From the NCBI RefSeq assembly GCF_029946515.1, contig NZ_JARZHH010000004.1, positions 186,001 through 250,000 on the forward strand: DNA of 64,000 bases. The letters run 5' to 3'. The DNA comes from Polyangium sp. 6x1. Lineage in GTDB: Bacteria; Myxococcota_A; Polyangia; Polyangiales; Polyangiaceae. The notes under the pieces were generated by a model. It made no database searches. It had not been told where the DNA came from and worked only from the letters and a program-made list of their open reading frames with translations. Made by a program: the position numbers and the translations under genes. This document shows, piece by piece, positions 8,550 through 19,141 of this stretch (the first letter of the stretch is position 1; every line of letters begins with the position of its first letter).

Positions 8550-9887
8550 ATGGATCTACCTCCGCACGAGATCGATCGTCTGATCGCACGCGCCACGGAC
8601 GAGCTCCGCCAGAAGGAGCGCGCCTTCCGCGTCGAGGGACCCGCGCTGCGCGGCAACATGCTCGAAGCCTTCCGCGCGGTGAGCACACGCTCGATGTGGA
8701 TCGAGCTCGGCGAGCGCGGCGCGAAGGATCCGATCCTCGCGGCCGCGCGCGCCCACGTCGCAGCACTCACGATCACGCGCGTCACCTGGGCCGAGCGCGT
8801 GCGCCTCGCCGAGGCGTGGCACGCGCCCACGATCGAGATCGAAGGTCCCGTGCCCGAGCGCGTGAGCCCGCGCGTGACACTCGAACGCCTGCTCGACGAG
8901 ACCGCGCCCGCGCGCCGCCACGTCCTCGCCGATGCGCTCACGCGCGGCGCGGGCGATCTCTCCGACGCGGCGCTCATCCACGAAGAGCGCCGCGCCCAGG
9001 CATTCCGCCGCCTCGGGATCGAGGACGTCGACGCTCTCGAGATCCCTGTGCAGCCCGCGGCCTCGCTCGCGCGGATCGCCGAGCGCCTGCTCGACGTGAC
9101 GGCCGAGCTCATGCCGAAGCGCGCGCCGCGCTGGGACGACGCGCTCGCCGCGACGCTCGCGCGTGACGCCGGCGAGGGCTGGCCTGCGCGCCTCTCACCG
9201 CGCTGGTTCCAGGGGCTCTTCGGCAAGACCGGCCTGCTCGACGGACTCGCGATCCCGCCGTTCGTGCTGCCCCGCCTGCTCGGCGCCGCCTCCTTCGCTC
9301 GCGCGCTCGCGGCCTTCGGCGCCGCCTTCGCCGAGGCCGACGTCCCGCGCGCGGCGCCCTTCGTGCTCGCTCGCCCACCGTTCGATCTCCGCCGCGCGCG
9401 CAGGGCCGCGCTCTTCGGCGCGTTGCCTGCCGACCCGACGTTCGGCGTGCGCTTGCTCGGCCTCGGCCGTTCACGCGCGCGGACGCAAGCACGAGACGTC
9501 GCCCGCGCGCTCCTCCTCTCGCTTCGCCTCGACGCTGCCCGCGTCCTCCTTCGAGGCGTCGTCACCTTGCCGCATCGCGCCCGACGTGAGCGCTTCGAGG
9601 AGCTCACCGATCGCGCCCTCGGCGTCTCCCTCCCCGGCGTCTTCACGTTCGTCCTCCCCGCCTCCGATCCGCAGGATCCGACGCGCCTCGCGGGCGCGCT
9701 CCTCGCCCTCTCGGATCGACGCGCGCTCATCGAGCGCTTCGACGAGGACTGGTTCCAGAACCCGCGCGCCGCGATCGCCTTGCGTGAGGAGCATGCCCTC
9801 CGTCCGCGGGATCCGACGAGCCCCGAGGCTGCGATCGAGGCGGGCCTCGGCGAGCTCTCACGCTCGCTCGCCGAGCTCCTCGGCTGA
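8550..9887 (+). CDS. Hypothetical protein, 445 aa, downstream of miaE
   Basis: I do not recognise the family. The start ATG lies 4 nt after the miaE stop, so the two are almost certainly one transcript and possibly translationally coupled. The protein is rich in Ala, Arg, Leu and Glu, appears all-helical and soluble, and has no signal peptide, membrane span or cysteine cluster. Recognisable local features are an N-terminal charged helix (EIDRLIARATDELRQKE), a central Trp-rich segment (RWFQGLFGKTGLLDG) and a C-terminal helix. Codon use is the same as in neighbouring genes, so it is a genuine resident gene. A helical scaffold or adaptor is possible, but nothing supports a specific role. Confidence 0.75.
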   Translation: MDLPPHEIDRLIARATDELRQKERAFRVEGPALRGNMLEAFRAVSTRSMWIELGERGAKDPILAAARAHVAALTITRVTWAERVRLAEAWHAPTIEIEGPVPERVSPRVTLERLLDETAPARRHVLADALTRGAGDLSDAALIHEERRAQAFRRLGIEDVDALEIPVQPAASLARIAERLLDVTAELMPKRAPRWDDALAATLARDAGEGWPARLSPRWFQGLFGKTGLLDGLAIPPFVLPRLLGAASFARALAAFGAAFAEADVPRAAPFVLARPPFDLRRARRAALFGALPADPTFGVRLLGLGRSRARTQARDVARALLLSLRLDAARVLLRGVVTLPHRARRERFEELTDRALGVSLPGVFTFVLPASDPQDPTRLAGALLALSDRRALIERFDEDWFQNPRAAIALREEHALRPRDPTSPEAAIEAGLGELSRSLAELLG

Positions 9888-9931
9888 TGCGCGCTCGTGA
9901 CTCTGGCCGCCCGATCCGGTAGGTATCTGCC

Positions 9932-10213
9932 GTGGTGCAGAAGTACGGGATCCCCATCGCCGACCTGCCGGGTCATTGCCTCGATGCCGTCGATGCGGCT
10001 GAACGCGTCCGCGCGCGCACGCTCGTCACGCGCGAGGGGCATCCGATCGCGGCCATCGTCCCGATGAGCGACCTCGACAAGATCGACCCGCCCGATCCTG
10101 CGGTCGACGGCGTCGACCCGCTGCTCTCCTTGTGCGGCACGTGTCGCCACGACGAGTTCGTCGACTCGCTCCTCACCGACATCTCGCAGACTGGGCTCTG
10201 GCGTCGGGGTTAG
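9932..10213 (+). CDS. Phd/YefM-type antitoxin
   Basis: A 93-residue protein starting at GTG 9932 (an adjacent in-frame GTG at 9935 is equally possible). The N-terminal half has the Phd/YefM pattern: a short strand GIPIADL, a helix with DAVDAAERV, then TLVTREGHPIAAIVPMSDLDKI, the beta-hairpin and start of the dimerisation helix typical of these DNA-binding antitoxins. The C-terminal half (~50 residues, Asp/Leu-rich) would wrap the toxin. It precedes the PIN-domain toxin by 5 nt, the usual antitoxin-first order. Antitoxins of this type normally repress their own promoter. Confidence 0.82.
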   Translation: MVQKYGIPIADLPGHCLDAVDAAERVRARTLVTREGHPIAAIVPMSDLDKIDPPDPAVDGVDPLLSLCGTCRHDEFVDSLLTDISQTGLWRRG

Positions 10214-10218
10214 CGCGC

Positions 10219-10611
10219 GTGGGTTACCTCTTCGATACGGCCACGCTGGCCGAGGTCCTCCGCACGGTCCCTTCGCGGCTGCTCGTCAAACGCCTCGCCG
10301 GCGTGCCCACGTCGGAGCGCTGGACGACGTCGATCACGGTCAGCCAGATCCTGATCGCCGCGCGCCGCACGAAGCACCCGAAGCTCATGCAGGACGTCAT
10401 CCGCCTCGTTGCTGCGGTGAAGGTCGCGCCGTTCGACACGCTCGCGGCGCAGTCCTTCGCCAAGCTCCGCACGACCGTGGCGCCGGACGTCGACACCGAC
10501 GACGTCATGATCGCGGCCATCGCCGTCACGCACGACTTCACGCTCGTGACCCGCAGGCCCGCCGCGTTCCGCATCTATCCGCACCTGCGCGTCGAGGACT
10601 GGACGCTCTAG
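10219..10611 (+). CDS. VapC/PIN-domain toxin
   Basis: A 130-residue PIN-fold ribonuclease-type toxin. I place the start at GTG 10219 (MGYLFDTATLAEVL), where PIN domains begin, 5 nt after the antitoxin stop; the frame extends further upstream but overlaps the antitoxin. Acidic residues expected for Mg binding are Asp6 and the cluster Asp92/Asp94/Asp95 in DVDTDD, followed by MIAAIAVTHDFTLVTR, the standard PIN C-terminal block. The second conserved acid, normally Glu in SxITxxEL, is Gln43 here (ITVSQIL), so activity may be reduced or use a neighbouring acid. A strong terminator follows. Confidence 0.85.
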   Translation: MGYLFDTATLAEVLRTVPSRLLVKRLAGVPTSERWTTSITVSQILIAARRTKHPKLMQDVIRLVAAVKVAPFDTLAAQSFAKLRTTVAPDVDTDDVMIAAIAVTHDFTLVTRRPAAFRIYPHLRVEDWTL

Positions 10612-10976
10612 CGCGCAGCGGCGCGCGATCGGACGGGTTCGTCCACGCGGCCCCTTGCGTTCGTGGGTGTTCCGTCGGGGCCGACCTCGGACCCGACGCA
10701 CTTTTTTCGGGAAACGGCGCGCTCGGACCCCGCTCCATTGCCCCCTTTTTGCCGCGGTCTGGTGGGCCTGCGTCCGGCGAGCAAAAGGGCCCTTCCCGTT
10801 CCCTTCGCCACGTGCTAGTTGCCCCCGCGCCCATCGAGAGGGTGTCTTTTGGCCTCTCGCGCGGCCCGTGACGTTCGGAGGCTCTCTCCTCGGGATCAAC
10901 CGAGGGCCGTGATCGCTGGCCTCCCCGCCTCCCGAGCCGATCGAGACATCGAGCCCTCCGGAGACCGCCGGATCCC
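10612..10976. other. 365-nt intergenic region between toxin-antitoxin pair and atp operon
   Basis: It contains the toxin operon terminator near its left end and must carry the atp operon promoter. An extended -10-like TGCTAGTT lies near 10814-10821, but I see no clear -35 match. Several C-rich and T-rich tracts occur (for example near 10740-10750). I see no supportable gene. Confidence 0.45.
10673..10707 (+). terminator. Rho-independent terminator of the toxin-antitoxin operon
   Basis: CGTCGGG (10673-10679) pairs with CCCGACG (10692-10698); the 12-nt loop can pair further as CCGA/TCGG, giving an almost continuous stem. It is followed closely by six T residues (10702-10707). It lies about 60 nt after the toxin stop codon. 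Confidence 0.8.
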
Positions 10977-11450
10977 GTGAACCACCTCGCCTCAGCCAAG
11001 CTCTTCGCCTCGGCGATCAACGTCGATTTCGATCCGACGTTCATCGCCCAGTTCATCCTCTTCACGACGTTCGTCGTCGTGCTGCGGCCCTTGCTTTTCG
11101 ACCCGCTGCTCCGCGTATTCGAGGAGCGCGAGAAGCGCACCGAGGGCGCGAAGCACGAGGCCCGCTCCATGGACGAGAAGGCCGGCGAGCTGCTCACGAA
11201 GTACGAGGCCGAGCTCGACAAGATCCGGCGCGAGGCGAACCTCGAGCGCGAGAAGATGCGCCGCGAGGCCAAGGAGCTCGAGACCAAGATCATGAACGAG
11301 GCGCGCGACGAGGCGGCGCGGATCCTCGAGACGGGCAAGGCGCGGATCGCCGCGGAGGTCGGGCAGATGAGGAAGGAGCTCAAAGACGCGCAACCGGCGC
11401 TCGCCGCCGAGATCGCGTCGCGGGTCCTCGGTCGGGAGGTCGGTCGATGA
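10977..11450 (+). CDS. atpF: F-type ATP synthase F0 subunit b (b'-type)
   Basis: A 157-residue peripheral-stalk subunit linking F1 to the membrane sector. GTG start at 10977. One N-terminal membrane helix (~18-40, [20 protein letters not shown]) is followed by a long charged coiled coil rich in Glu, Arg, Lys and Ala, and ends in a delta-contact helix ([14 protein letters not shown]). It is the first gene of the atp cluster here. Its stop overlaps the next start (ATGA, 4 nt), so translation is coupled to the second b-type gene. Having two different b subunits suggests a b/b' heterodimeric stalk; which is b and which b' is a naming choice. Confidence 0.9.
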   Translation: MNHLASAKLFASAINVDFDPTFIAQFILFTTFVVVLRPLLFDPLLRVFEEREKRTEGAKHEARSMDEKAGELLTKYEAELDKIRREANLEREKMRREAKELETKIMNEARDEAARILETGKARIAAEVGQMRKELKDAQPALAAEIASRVLGREVGR

Positions 11451-12412
11451 TGTCGCGGAGGCTTGCGAAGGTCTTCTTCCCGCTCGCCGTGGGACTCGCG
11501 GGCGCTTCGGCGTTCGCGCAGACGAACCCGAACCAGGGGCTGCCCGCGGGGCATCCGCCGCTCGACGTCCCGCCGGGCCAGGCGCGTCCGGCGCCGGGTC
11601 AGGCGCGTCCGATGCCGGGTGGCATGCCGCAGCAGGGGATGCCGGGGCGTCCTGGGTTTCCGCCGGGCATGCAGCGGCAGCCGCAGCGCGCGCCCGCGCC
11701 GGCGCACGTCGAGGCGGAAGCGCATGGCGGCGGGCACGGCGGGCATTGCCCCGGCCACGGCCCGGACGACGCCCCGCACTTCGACCAGATCAACTGGTGG
11801 CACGGCATGATCGCCGTGAACAACGAGAAGGCCGTCCAGCCGGGCTTCGCGAACAAGCTCCTCTGGCGGTACGAGAACCACGCGGATCCCTGCGATCCGA
11901 AGAACGAGCCGCCGCCGTTCCTCGCGTCGCTCCTGAACATCGGCTTGCTCGGGTTCCTCGTCTACCGCTTCGGCAAGAAGCCGATCGGCGAGGCGCTCGT
12001 GAAGCGCAAGCAGTCGATCATGTCGGAGATCGACCTCGCCGCGAACCTGAAGGCCCAGGCGCAGAAGCGGCTCGAGGAGTACGAGGCCAAGTTCGAGCAG
12101 ATGGCCGAGACGCTCGACGCGATCAAGGCCGAGTACGCGGCGCAGGCCGAGCTCGAGAAGAAGCACATCCTCGCCGAGGCCGAGGAGCGCCGGGCGCGCA
12201 TGCGCCGCGACGCCGAGTTCCGCATCGAGCAGGAGCTCCGCACGGCGCGGATCGAGCTCATGCGCGAGGCGGTGCAGGGCGCGACGGTGGGGGCCGAGGA
12301 CATCATCCGCACCCGCACGGCGCAGGCCGATCTCGATCGGATGAGCGAGGACTACTTGACCTCGGTGCGTGAGGCGCTCGCTTCGAGCGGGCCGACGGGA
12401 GGAGCGCGATGA
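11447..12412 (+). CDS. atpF: F-type ATP synthase F0 subunit b with long N-terminal extension
   Basis: A 321-residue b subunit, about twice the usual ~160. The C-terminal ~165 residues are ordinary: a membrane helix around residues 163-182 ([17 protein letters not shown]) and then a long coiled coil. The N-terminal ~160 residues are unusual: a Sec-type signal ([16 protein letters not shown]), a Pro/Gly/Met-rich stretch with PGQARP repeats, a His/Gly-rich patch ([12 protein letters not shown]) and an aromatic segment. This part would be periplasmic. ATG 11447 overlaps the stop of the preceding b' gene, and its own stop overlaps the delta start by 4 nt, so the order b'-b-delta is coupled. Confidence 0.88.
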   Translation: MMSRRLAKVFFPLAVGLAGASAFAQTNPNQGLPAGHPPLDVPPGQARPAPGQARPMPGGMPQQGMPGRPGFPPGMQRQPQRAPAPAHVEAEAHGGGHGGHCPGHGPDDAPHFDQINWWHGMIAVNNEKAVQPGFANKLLWRYENHADPCDPKNEPPPFLASLLNIGLLGFLVYRFGKKPIGEALVKRKQSIMSEIDLAANLKAQAQKRLEEYEAKFEQMAETLDAIKAEYAAQAELEKKHILAEAEERRARMRRDAEFRIEQELRTARIELMREAVQGATVGAEDIIRTRTAQADLDRMSEDYLTSVREALASSGPTGGAR

Positions 12413-12951
12413 GCAGCGAGACGATCGCCAGGCGGTATGCGCGCGCGGTCTTCGAGCTCGGCAAGGAGCTCAAGAATCTGGCTGTCATCGCGCGCGATCT
12501 CGCGGATTTTTCGACGAGCTTCGAGAAGTCGGACGAGCTCCGGATGGTGCTTCAGAGCCCGCTCATCGCGGAGGATCAACGCGAGGCGCTCCTCAAGGAG
12601 GTCGGCCAGCGCATGAGCCTCTCGGAGACGGCGCTCTCGACGTTGCGCCTGCTCGCCAAGCGAAGGCGCCTCTCCGCGCTGCCGGTCATGGTCCGCCAGC
12701 TCGAGAAGCTCGTGGACGAGGACGCGGGCACGCTCCGCGCGACGGTCACGAGCGCTGGGCCGCTCGGCGAGACCTACCTTGCGAAGCTCCGCGCCGAGCT
12801 CGAGAAATCGACCGGCCGCAAGGTCGTCATCACGCACGCGCAGGATCCCTCGCTCATCGCAGGCATCGTCACCCGCATCGGCGACCAGGTGATCGACGGG
12901 AGCGTCAAGGCCCGCCTCGAGAGCTTCCGCGAGTCGCTGCTCCGCACCTAG
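12409..12951 (+). CDS. atpH: F-type ATP synthase F1 delta subunit
   Basis: A 180-residue subunit joining the peripheral stalk to the alpha3beta3 head (OSCP homologue). The N-terminal helical domain begins with the family motif [14 protein letters not shown]; the C-terminal domain contains [12 protein letters not shown] and the conserved end block [25 protein letters not shown]. Length is normal. It is translationally coupled to the upstream b gene by an ATGA overlap. A 79-nt gap separates it from atpA; this gap contains only a short GTCGG/CCGAC hairpin right after the stop. Confidence 0.95.
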   Translation: MSSETIARRYARAVFELGKELKNLAVIARDLADFSTSFEKSDELRMVLQSPLIAEDQREALLKEVGQRMSLSETALSTLRLLAKRRRLSALPVMVRQLEKLVDEDAGTLRATVTSAGPLGETYLAKLRAELEKSTGRKVVITHAQDPSLIAGIVTRIGDQVIDGSVKARLESFRESLLRT

Positions 12952-12958
12952 TCGGTAG

Positions 12959-14815
<1,857 letters not shown>

Positions 14816-14818
14816 GCC

Positions 14819-15754
14819 GTGCCTTCGCTCAAAGCGATCCGCAAGCGCATCACCAGCGTCCGCTCGACGCAGAAGATCACGCGCGCGATGAAGATGGTTG
14901 CTGGCGCGCGGCTCAACCGCGCCCAGCAGCGCATCACGGAGCTGCGCCCCTACGCCGTCAAGACGCAGGAGGTGCTCGCGGCGATCACGGCTTCGGCGCG
15001 TGCAGCGAGCGCGCAGGACAGCGCGCAGGGCGTGTCTGCGGAGACCGAGGTCGTCCTCGAGCGTCCGCTTCACCCGCTGCTCGTCGAGCGCCCCGAGCGC
15101 CGCGTGATGCTCCTGATCCTCACGAGTGATCGTGGCCTCTGCGGCGCGTTCAACACGAACATCAACAAGCGCGCCGAGCGCGAGTGGAAGAGCCGCGTCG
15201 AGCAGGGGCAGGAGGTGATCATGAAGGTCATCGGCCGCAAAGGCCGTGACTACATGAGCCGCCGCAACGCCCCGAACCTCGGCTACCTCCCGGGCGTCTG
15301 GGAGAAGCTCGCCCTCGAGACGGCGCAGCGCGTGGGCAAGGAGATCCTCGATCCCTTCCTCAAGGGCGAGGTCGACAGCATTTACGTCATCTACAACGAG
15401 TTCAAGAGCGCGGTCACCCAGCAGGTCGTGGTCGAGCGGCTCTTGCCCGTTCGTCCGCTCGCCGAGGAAGACCAGGCCGCGGCGGCGTCGGCGACCGAGT
15501 TCCTCTTCGAGCCGAGCCGCGAGGCCCTGCTCGACGTGCTCGCGCCGATGTACGTCGACATCTCGCTCCTGCGCGCGCTCTACGAGTCGATGGCGAGCGA
15601 GTTCGGCGCGAAGCTCACGGCGATGGATGCGGCCACGAAGAACGCGAAGGAAATGGTCGAGCGCCTGACGCTCGAATACAACCGCGCGCGTCAGGCCGCG
15701 ATCACCAAGGAGCTCATGGAGATCATTGGTGGTAGCGAGGCGCTGAAGGACTAA
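14819..15754 (+). CDS. atpG: F-type ATP synthase F1 gamma subunit
   Basis: The central rotor shaft. GTG start 3 nt after the atpA stop, so co-translated. The N-terminal coiled coil begins PSLKAIRKRITSVRSTQKITRAMKMV, recognised in pieces as the family signature, and the C-terminal helix contains MDAATKNAKEMVERLTLEYNRARQA and KELMEIIGG. At 311 residues it is a little longer than the bacterial ~290; the extra lies around residues 60-90. The next gene is not atpD: the beta and epsilon genes are absent from this locus. A short palindrome (GAAGGA/TCCTTC, 15745-15761) spans the stop codon. Confidence 0.95.
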   Translation: MPSLKAIRKRITSVRSTQKITRAMKMVAGARLNRAQQRITELRPYAVKTQEVLAAITASARAASAQDSAQGVSAETEVVLERPLHPLLVERPERRVMLLILTSDRGLCGAFNTNINKRAEREWKSRVEQGQEVIMKVIGRKGRDYMSRRNAPNLGYLPGVWEKLALETAQRVGKEILDPFLKGEVDSIYVIYNEFKSAVTQQVVVERLLPVRPLAEEDQAAAASATEFLFEPSREALLDVLAPMYVDISLLRALYESMASEFGAKLTAMDAATKNAKEMVERLTLEYNRARQAAITKELMEIIGGSEALKD

Positions 15755-15844
15755 GTCCTTCGACGTCGAGCTTCGGGGGCGCGTCGCTCGGACGGGCCGA
15801 GCCGCGCCCCACCACCCGCACCTCCTCACCTCCGAGCCGCACCC

Positions 15845-16456
15845 GTGGCCATCCTCCTGCCCATCAACCCCGAGCACCCCGAGCCTCGCAAGATCCGGCG
15901 CGCCGTCGAGATCCTCGAGAAGGGCGGCGTCATCGGCTACCCGACGGACACCGTCTACGGGCTCGGCTGCGACCTCTTCAACAAGCAGGCGATCGAGACG
16001 CTCTACCAGATCAAGGGGATGCAGCGAGACAAGAACCTCGCCTTCATCTGCCCGGATCTCGGGGACATCGCGCGGTACGCGATCGTGGAGAACGCGGCGT
16101 ATCGCGTGCTCAAGCGCTTCCTGCCCGGTCCGTATTGCTTTGTGCTCCAAGCGACGCGCGAGGTACCGAAGATCGTGCAGATGAACAAGAAGACCGTGGG
16201 CATCCGCGTGCCTTCGAACCCCGTCACGCTCGCGATCGTGCGTGAGCTCGGGCGCCCGATCATCAGCACGACCGCCGCGCCGCCCGGCGAGGAGCCCATG
16301 GTCGACCCCTGGGAGATCAAGGAGCGCTTCCCCGCCCTCGAGCTCGTCCTCGACGCCGGCGCCGGCGGCAACCTGCCCACGACCGTCGTCGACCTCAGCG
16401 AAGGCGACGTGCGCATCCTGCGCGAGGGCGCAGGTCCCATCGACGACCTCGTTTGA
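15845..16456 (+). CDS. YciO/Sua5/TsaC-family L-threonylcarbamoyladenylate synthase-like protein
   Basis: A 203-residue Sua5-YciO-YrdC domain protein. The hallmark KGGVIGYPTDTVYGLGCD and KGMQRDKNLAF (ATP and dsRNA-binding KxRxx-like region) are present, with SNPVTLAIVRELGRPIISTTAA and a C-terminal LREGAG. TsaC/Sua5 members make threonylcarbamoyl-AMP for t6A37 of tRNA; the pattern here is closest to the YciO branch, whose in vivo role is less certain. GTG start at 15845 without a clear ribosome site. It is 90 nt after atpG on the same strand and may be read from the atp promoter. It converges on the PBP gene 21 nt away. Confidence 0.88.
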   Translation: MAILLPINPEHPEPRKIRRAVEILEKGGVIGYPTDTVYGLGCDLFNKQAIETLYQIKGMQRDKNLAFICPDLGDIARYAIVENAAYRVLKRFLPGPYCFVLQATREVPKIVQMNKKTVGIRVPSNPVTLAIVRELGRPIISTTAAPPGEEPMVDPWEIKERFPALELVLDAGAGGNLPTTVVDLSEGDVRILREGAGPIDDLV

Positions 16457-16477
16457 GCTCGAACGAACGCCGGAGCC

Positions 16478-19099
16478 TCAAGGCTCCTTGACGTGAACCT
16501 CGTCGCCCTCGCCGGGCGCCCCCTCGGGCTTCAGCGTCGGCACCGGGATGACGGGGAGCGGCTCGGCCGCGCCCGCCTCCGCGCCTTCCTCCGCCTCGCC
16601 CGTCTCCGCGTCCGCCTCGCCGTCCGGCGCGGCGTCGACGCCCGCGTCGGGCGAGGTGTCCCGCAAGAACACCTCGTCGATCGCGTTCTCCTGCCCCTCG
16701 TACGCGAGCAGGCCCGTCTCCGGATCGATCCGCTTGTGCTCGAGCCCCGCGGGCTCCACGGGCGCTCGTTTCGGTTTGCCCGCGTGCGCCTCCCGCATGA
16801 ACTCCACGAACGCGGGGAGCGACGCGACCGCGCCCGTCTCGCCCGCGCCGAGCGGCGCCGCGTCGTCGAACCCCGTCCACACCGCGCACGCGATGTCCAT
16901 CGAGTAGCCGACGAACCACGCGTCCTTCGACTGGTTGCTCGTCCCGGTCTTGCCTGCGATCCATCGATCGATCGCCTTCGCGCGCGTCGCCGTACCTCGC
17001 TCCACCACGGTCCGGAGCAGGCTGTTCACGAGGAACGCCTCCTCCTCCGTGAGCACGCGCTTCGGCTCCGGCTCGTCGTCGAGCTTGATGTCGACCCCGT
17101 TCGGCCCCGTGATCCGCGTGATGAGCCGCGGCTTCTTGTACTCGCCGCCTGCCGCGAGCACCGCGTACGCCGCGGCCATCTCGCGCGGCGTCACCTCGTA
17201 GGCGCCGAGCGCGAGCGACAGATCCGCGCCGAGCTTCGACTCGATCCCGAGCTCCTGCGCGAACGTCATCACGTTCGCCGGACCGAGCTCCTGGATCGAC
17301 CACACCGCCGCGACGTTCACGCTGTGCGCGAGCGCCTCGCGCAGCCGCGCCGGGGTTTTTCCTTCGCTCTCGTCGTAGTTGTTCGGCTGGTAGCCCTTCA
17401 GCGCGAGCGGGTTCGTCTCGAGCAACGTGGCCGGCGTGAGCTTGCGCGTGTGGATCCCGTACGCGTAGACGAACGCCTTGAACGTCGAGCCCGGCTGCCT
17501 CTTCGCGAGCGTCCGATCGAGCCCGCCGCGCACGCCCTCGTAGCCGCCGACGAGCGCCACGATGTCGCGCGTCGCGACATCGATCGCCACGAGCGCCGAC
17601 TGCGGACCGAGCTCCAGGCGTAGCCCCGCCGGCTGCGCCTTCTCCTTCGGCGCGGGCTCCGGCGTCGGCTCCTCCGCGCCCGGCTCGGGCGCGCCATGGC
17701 GAGGATCCGCGGCCGACGCGGCGGCCTCCTTCGGATCCACGAGGCTCACGCGCAGCACCTTGCCGACCTTCGCGAACTGGCTCGGCAAGAGATCCTTCGG
17801 GTTGTACCGGGTCTTGCCGCGCAGATCGACCGCGCCCGCGAGCGCGCCGATCCGCACGAAGAGCAGCCCCTTCGTGTCGTCGTGTCCCGTCACGACGCCC
17901 GCGTACACGCGATGACCGACAGGCTTCGGCGCGCCCTCGAACGCGGGCGGCTCCTTCTTCCCCGGCGCGAGCGGCGCGACCATGTTGTGCCGCTTCAAGT
18001 ACCCGTCGAGGCTCGACCGCACCGCGCCGCGCGCCTTCGACTGCATCGTCGGATCGATCGTCGTCGTGATCGTGTAGCCGCCGCGATCCGCGTCCGGACC
18101 CACGAGCGCGCGTAGCGTGCGCTTCGCTTCCTCGACGACCTCGGGCGCGAGCTCGCGCATCTCCTCTTGCGCGGGGGCGAGGTTCACCTCCTCGGCGCGT
18201 GCGCGCTCCACCTCTTCCGCCGTCGCGAAGCCCTTCGCGAGCATCTGCCCGAGCACGTACTCGCGCCGCTTCTTCGCGCGCTCGAGGCTCACGCGCGGCG
18301 AGTAGATGCTCGGCCCCTTCACGATCCCCGCGAGCAGCGCCGCCTGCGAGAGCGTCGCGTCGCGGATCGACTTGCCGAAGTAGTAACGGCACGCCTCCTC
18401 GATCCCGTAGCGCCCGTGCCCGAAGTAGATGTGGTTCAGGTAGAGCCCGAGGATCTCGTTCTTCGTGAGCTCCTGCTCGATGCGACGCGCGAGGATGACC
18501 TCCTTCATCTTCCGGTCGAACGTGCGCTCCGACGTGAGCAGCACGTTCTTCACGACCTGCTGCGTGATCGTGCTCGCGCCCTGCCTCGTCCCGCCGCGCA
18601 GGTTCTTGTAGAGCGCGCGCAGCATCCCCGGATAGTCGAGCCCCTTGTGCTCGTAGAACGCCGCGTCCTCCGCAGCGAGCGCCGCGTAGCGCACGTGCGC
18701 GGGCAGCGACTCGACGTCGACGATCGTGCGCCGCTCGACGAAGAGCTCGCCGAGCACCACCTGACCGTCGCGCGCCATCACGCGCGTCACCTGCGGCGGG
18801 CGGTAGGTCTTGAGCTCCTCCGTCGACGGAAGGTCCGCATCGTAGTGCCGGATCGTGAGCGCCACGCCGAGCATCGCTGCCGCCGCGAGCAGCACGATCG
18901 CGATCCCCACGCGACGCACCCATCGCTGGATGGCGCGCTTGCGCCTCCGCGCGGCGCGGCGCTTCTCGCGCTCGTCGTCGCTCGTCGTCTTCGCCTCGTT
19001 CGGCGCCTCGGCGGTGCCCTTCACCTCGTTCGGCGCTGCGGGCACGCTCTTCCCAGTGTCGCTACCGTTCTGCTCTTCGGGGGGGCGATCGGCCGGCAT
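16478..19099 (-). CDS. Class A penicillin-binding protein (PBP1-type)
   Basis: A bifunctional peptidoglycan glycosyltransferase/transpeptidase of 873 aa. Residues ~1-55 are a basic cytoplasmic tail; a membrane helix (~66-88) follows. The GT51 domain (~110-290) contains AEDAAFYEHKG with the catalytic Glu (~147), GASTITQQVVKN and RKMKEVILARRIE. The transpeptidase domain (~470-770) carries the nucleophile Ser538 in STFK, the SVN motif in AHSVNVAAVW and KTGTSNQSK. The last ~80 residues are an acidic Ala/Glu/Asp-rich tail. It lies 42 nt downstream of a Ser/Thr kinase gene on the same strand, suggesting the kinase may control cell-wall synthesis. A small hairpin GGAGCCT/AGGCTCC (16472-16487) overlaps its stop. 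Confidence 0.93.
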   Translation of the reverse strand: MPADRPPEEQNGSDTGKSVPAAPNEVKGTAEAPNEAKTTSDDEREKRRAARRRKRAIQRWVRRVGIAIVLLAAAAMLGVALTIRHYDADLPSTEELKTYRPPQVTRVMARDGQVVLGELFVERRTIVDVESLPAHVRYAALAAEDAAFYEHKGLDYPGMLRALYKNLRGGTRQGASTITQQVVKNVLLTSERTFDRKMKEVILARRIEQELTKNEILGLYLNHIYFGHGRYGIEEACRYYFGKSIRDATLSQAALLAGIVKGPSIYSPRVSLERAKKRREYVLGQMLAKGFATAEEVERARAEEVNLAPAQEEMRELAPEVVEEAKRTLRALVGPDADRGGYTITTTIDPTMQSKARGAVRSSLDGYLKRHNMVAPLAPGKKEPPAFEGAPKPVGHRVYAGVVTGHDDTKGLLFVRIGALAGAVDLRGKTRYNPKDLLPSQFAKVGKVLRVSLVDPKEAAASAADPRHGAPEPGAEEPTPEPAPKEKAQPAGLRLELGPQSALVAIDVATRDIVALVGGYEGVRGGLDRTLAKRQPGSTFKAFVYAYGIHTRKLTPATLLETNPLALKGYQPNNYDESEGKTPARLREALAHSVNVAAVWSIQELGPANVMTFAQELGIESKLGADLSLALGAYEVTPREMAAAYAVLAAGGEYKKPRLITRITGPNGVDIKLDDEPEPKRVLTEEEAFLVNSLLRTVVERGTATRAKAIDRWIAGKTGTSNQSKDAWFVGYSMDIACAVWTGFDDAAPLGAGETGAVASLPAFVEFMREAHAGKPKRAPVEPAGLEHKRIDPETGLLAYEGQENAIDEVFLRDTSPDAGVDAAPDGEADAETGEAEEGAEAGAAEPLPVIPVPTLKPEGAPGEGDEVHVKEP

Positions 19100-19141
19100 G
19101 ATGGGTGTCTCGGAAACGCCGAACGCGTTTCGGATCGTCCG

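Noticed and set aside
10655-10912. 85-codon plus-strand frame in the gap before the atp operon
   Set aside because: Overlaps a strong terminator, has no ribosome site and no recognisable sequence.
15745-15761. Short palindrome at the atpG stop codon as a terminator
   Set aside because: Only 6 bp with a 5-nt loop and no T-run; too weak to call.
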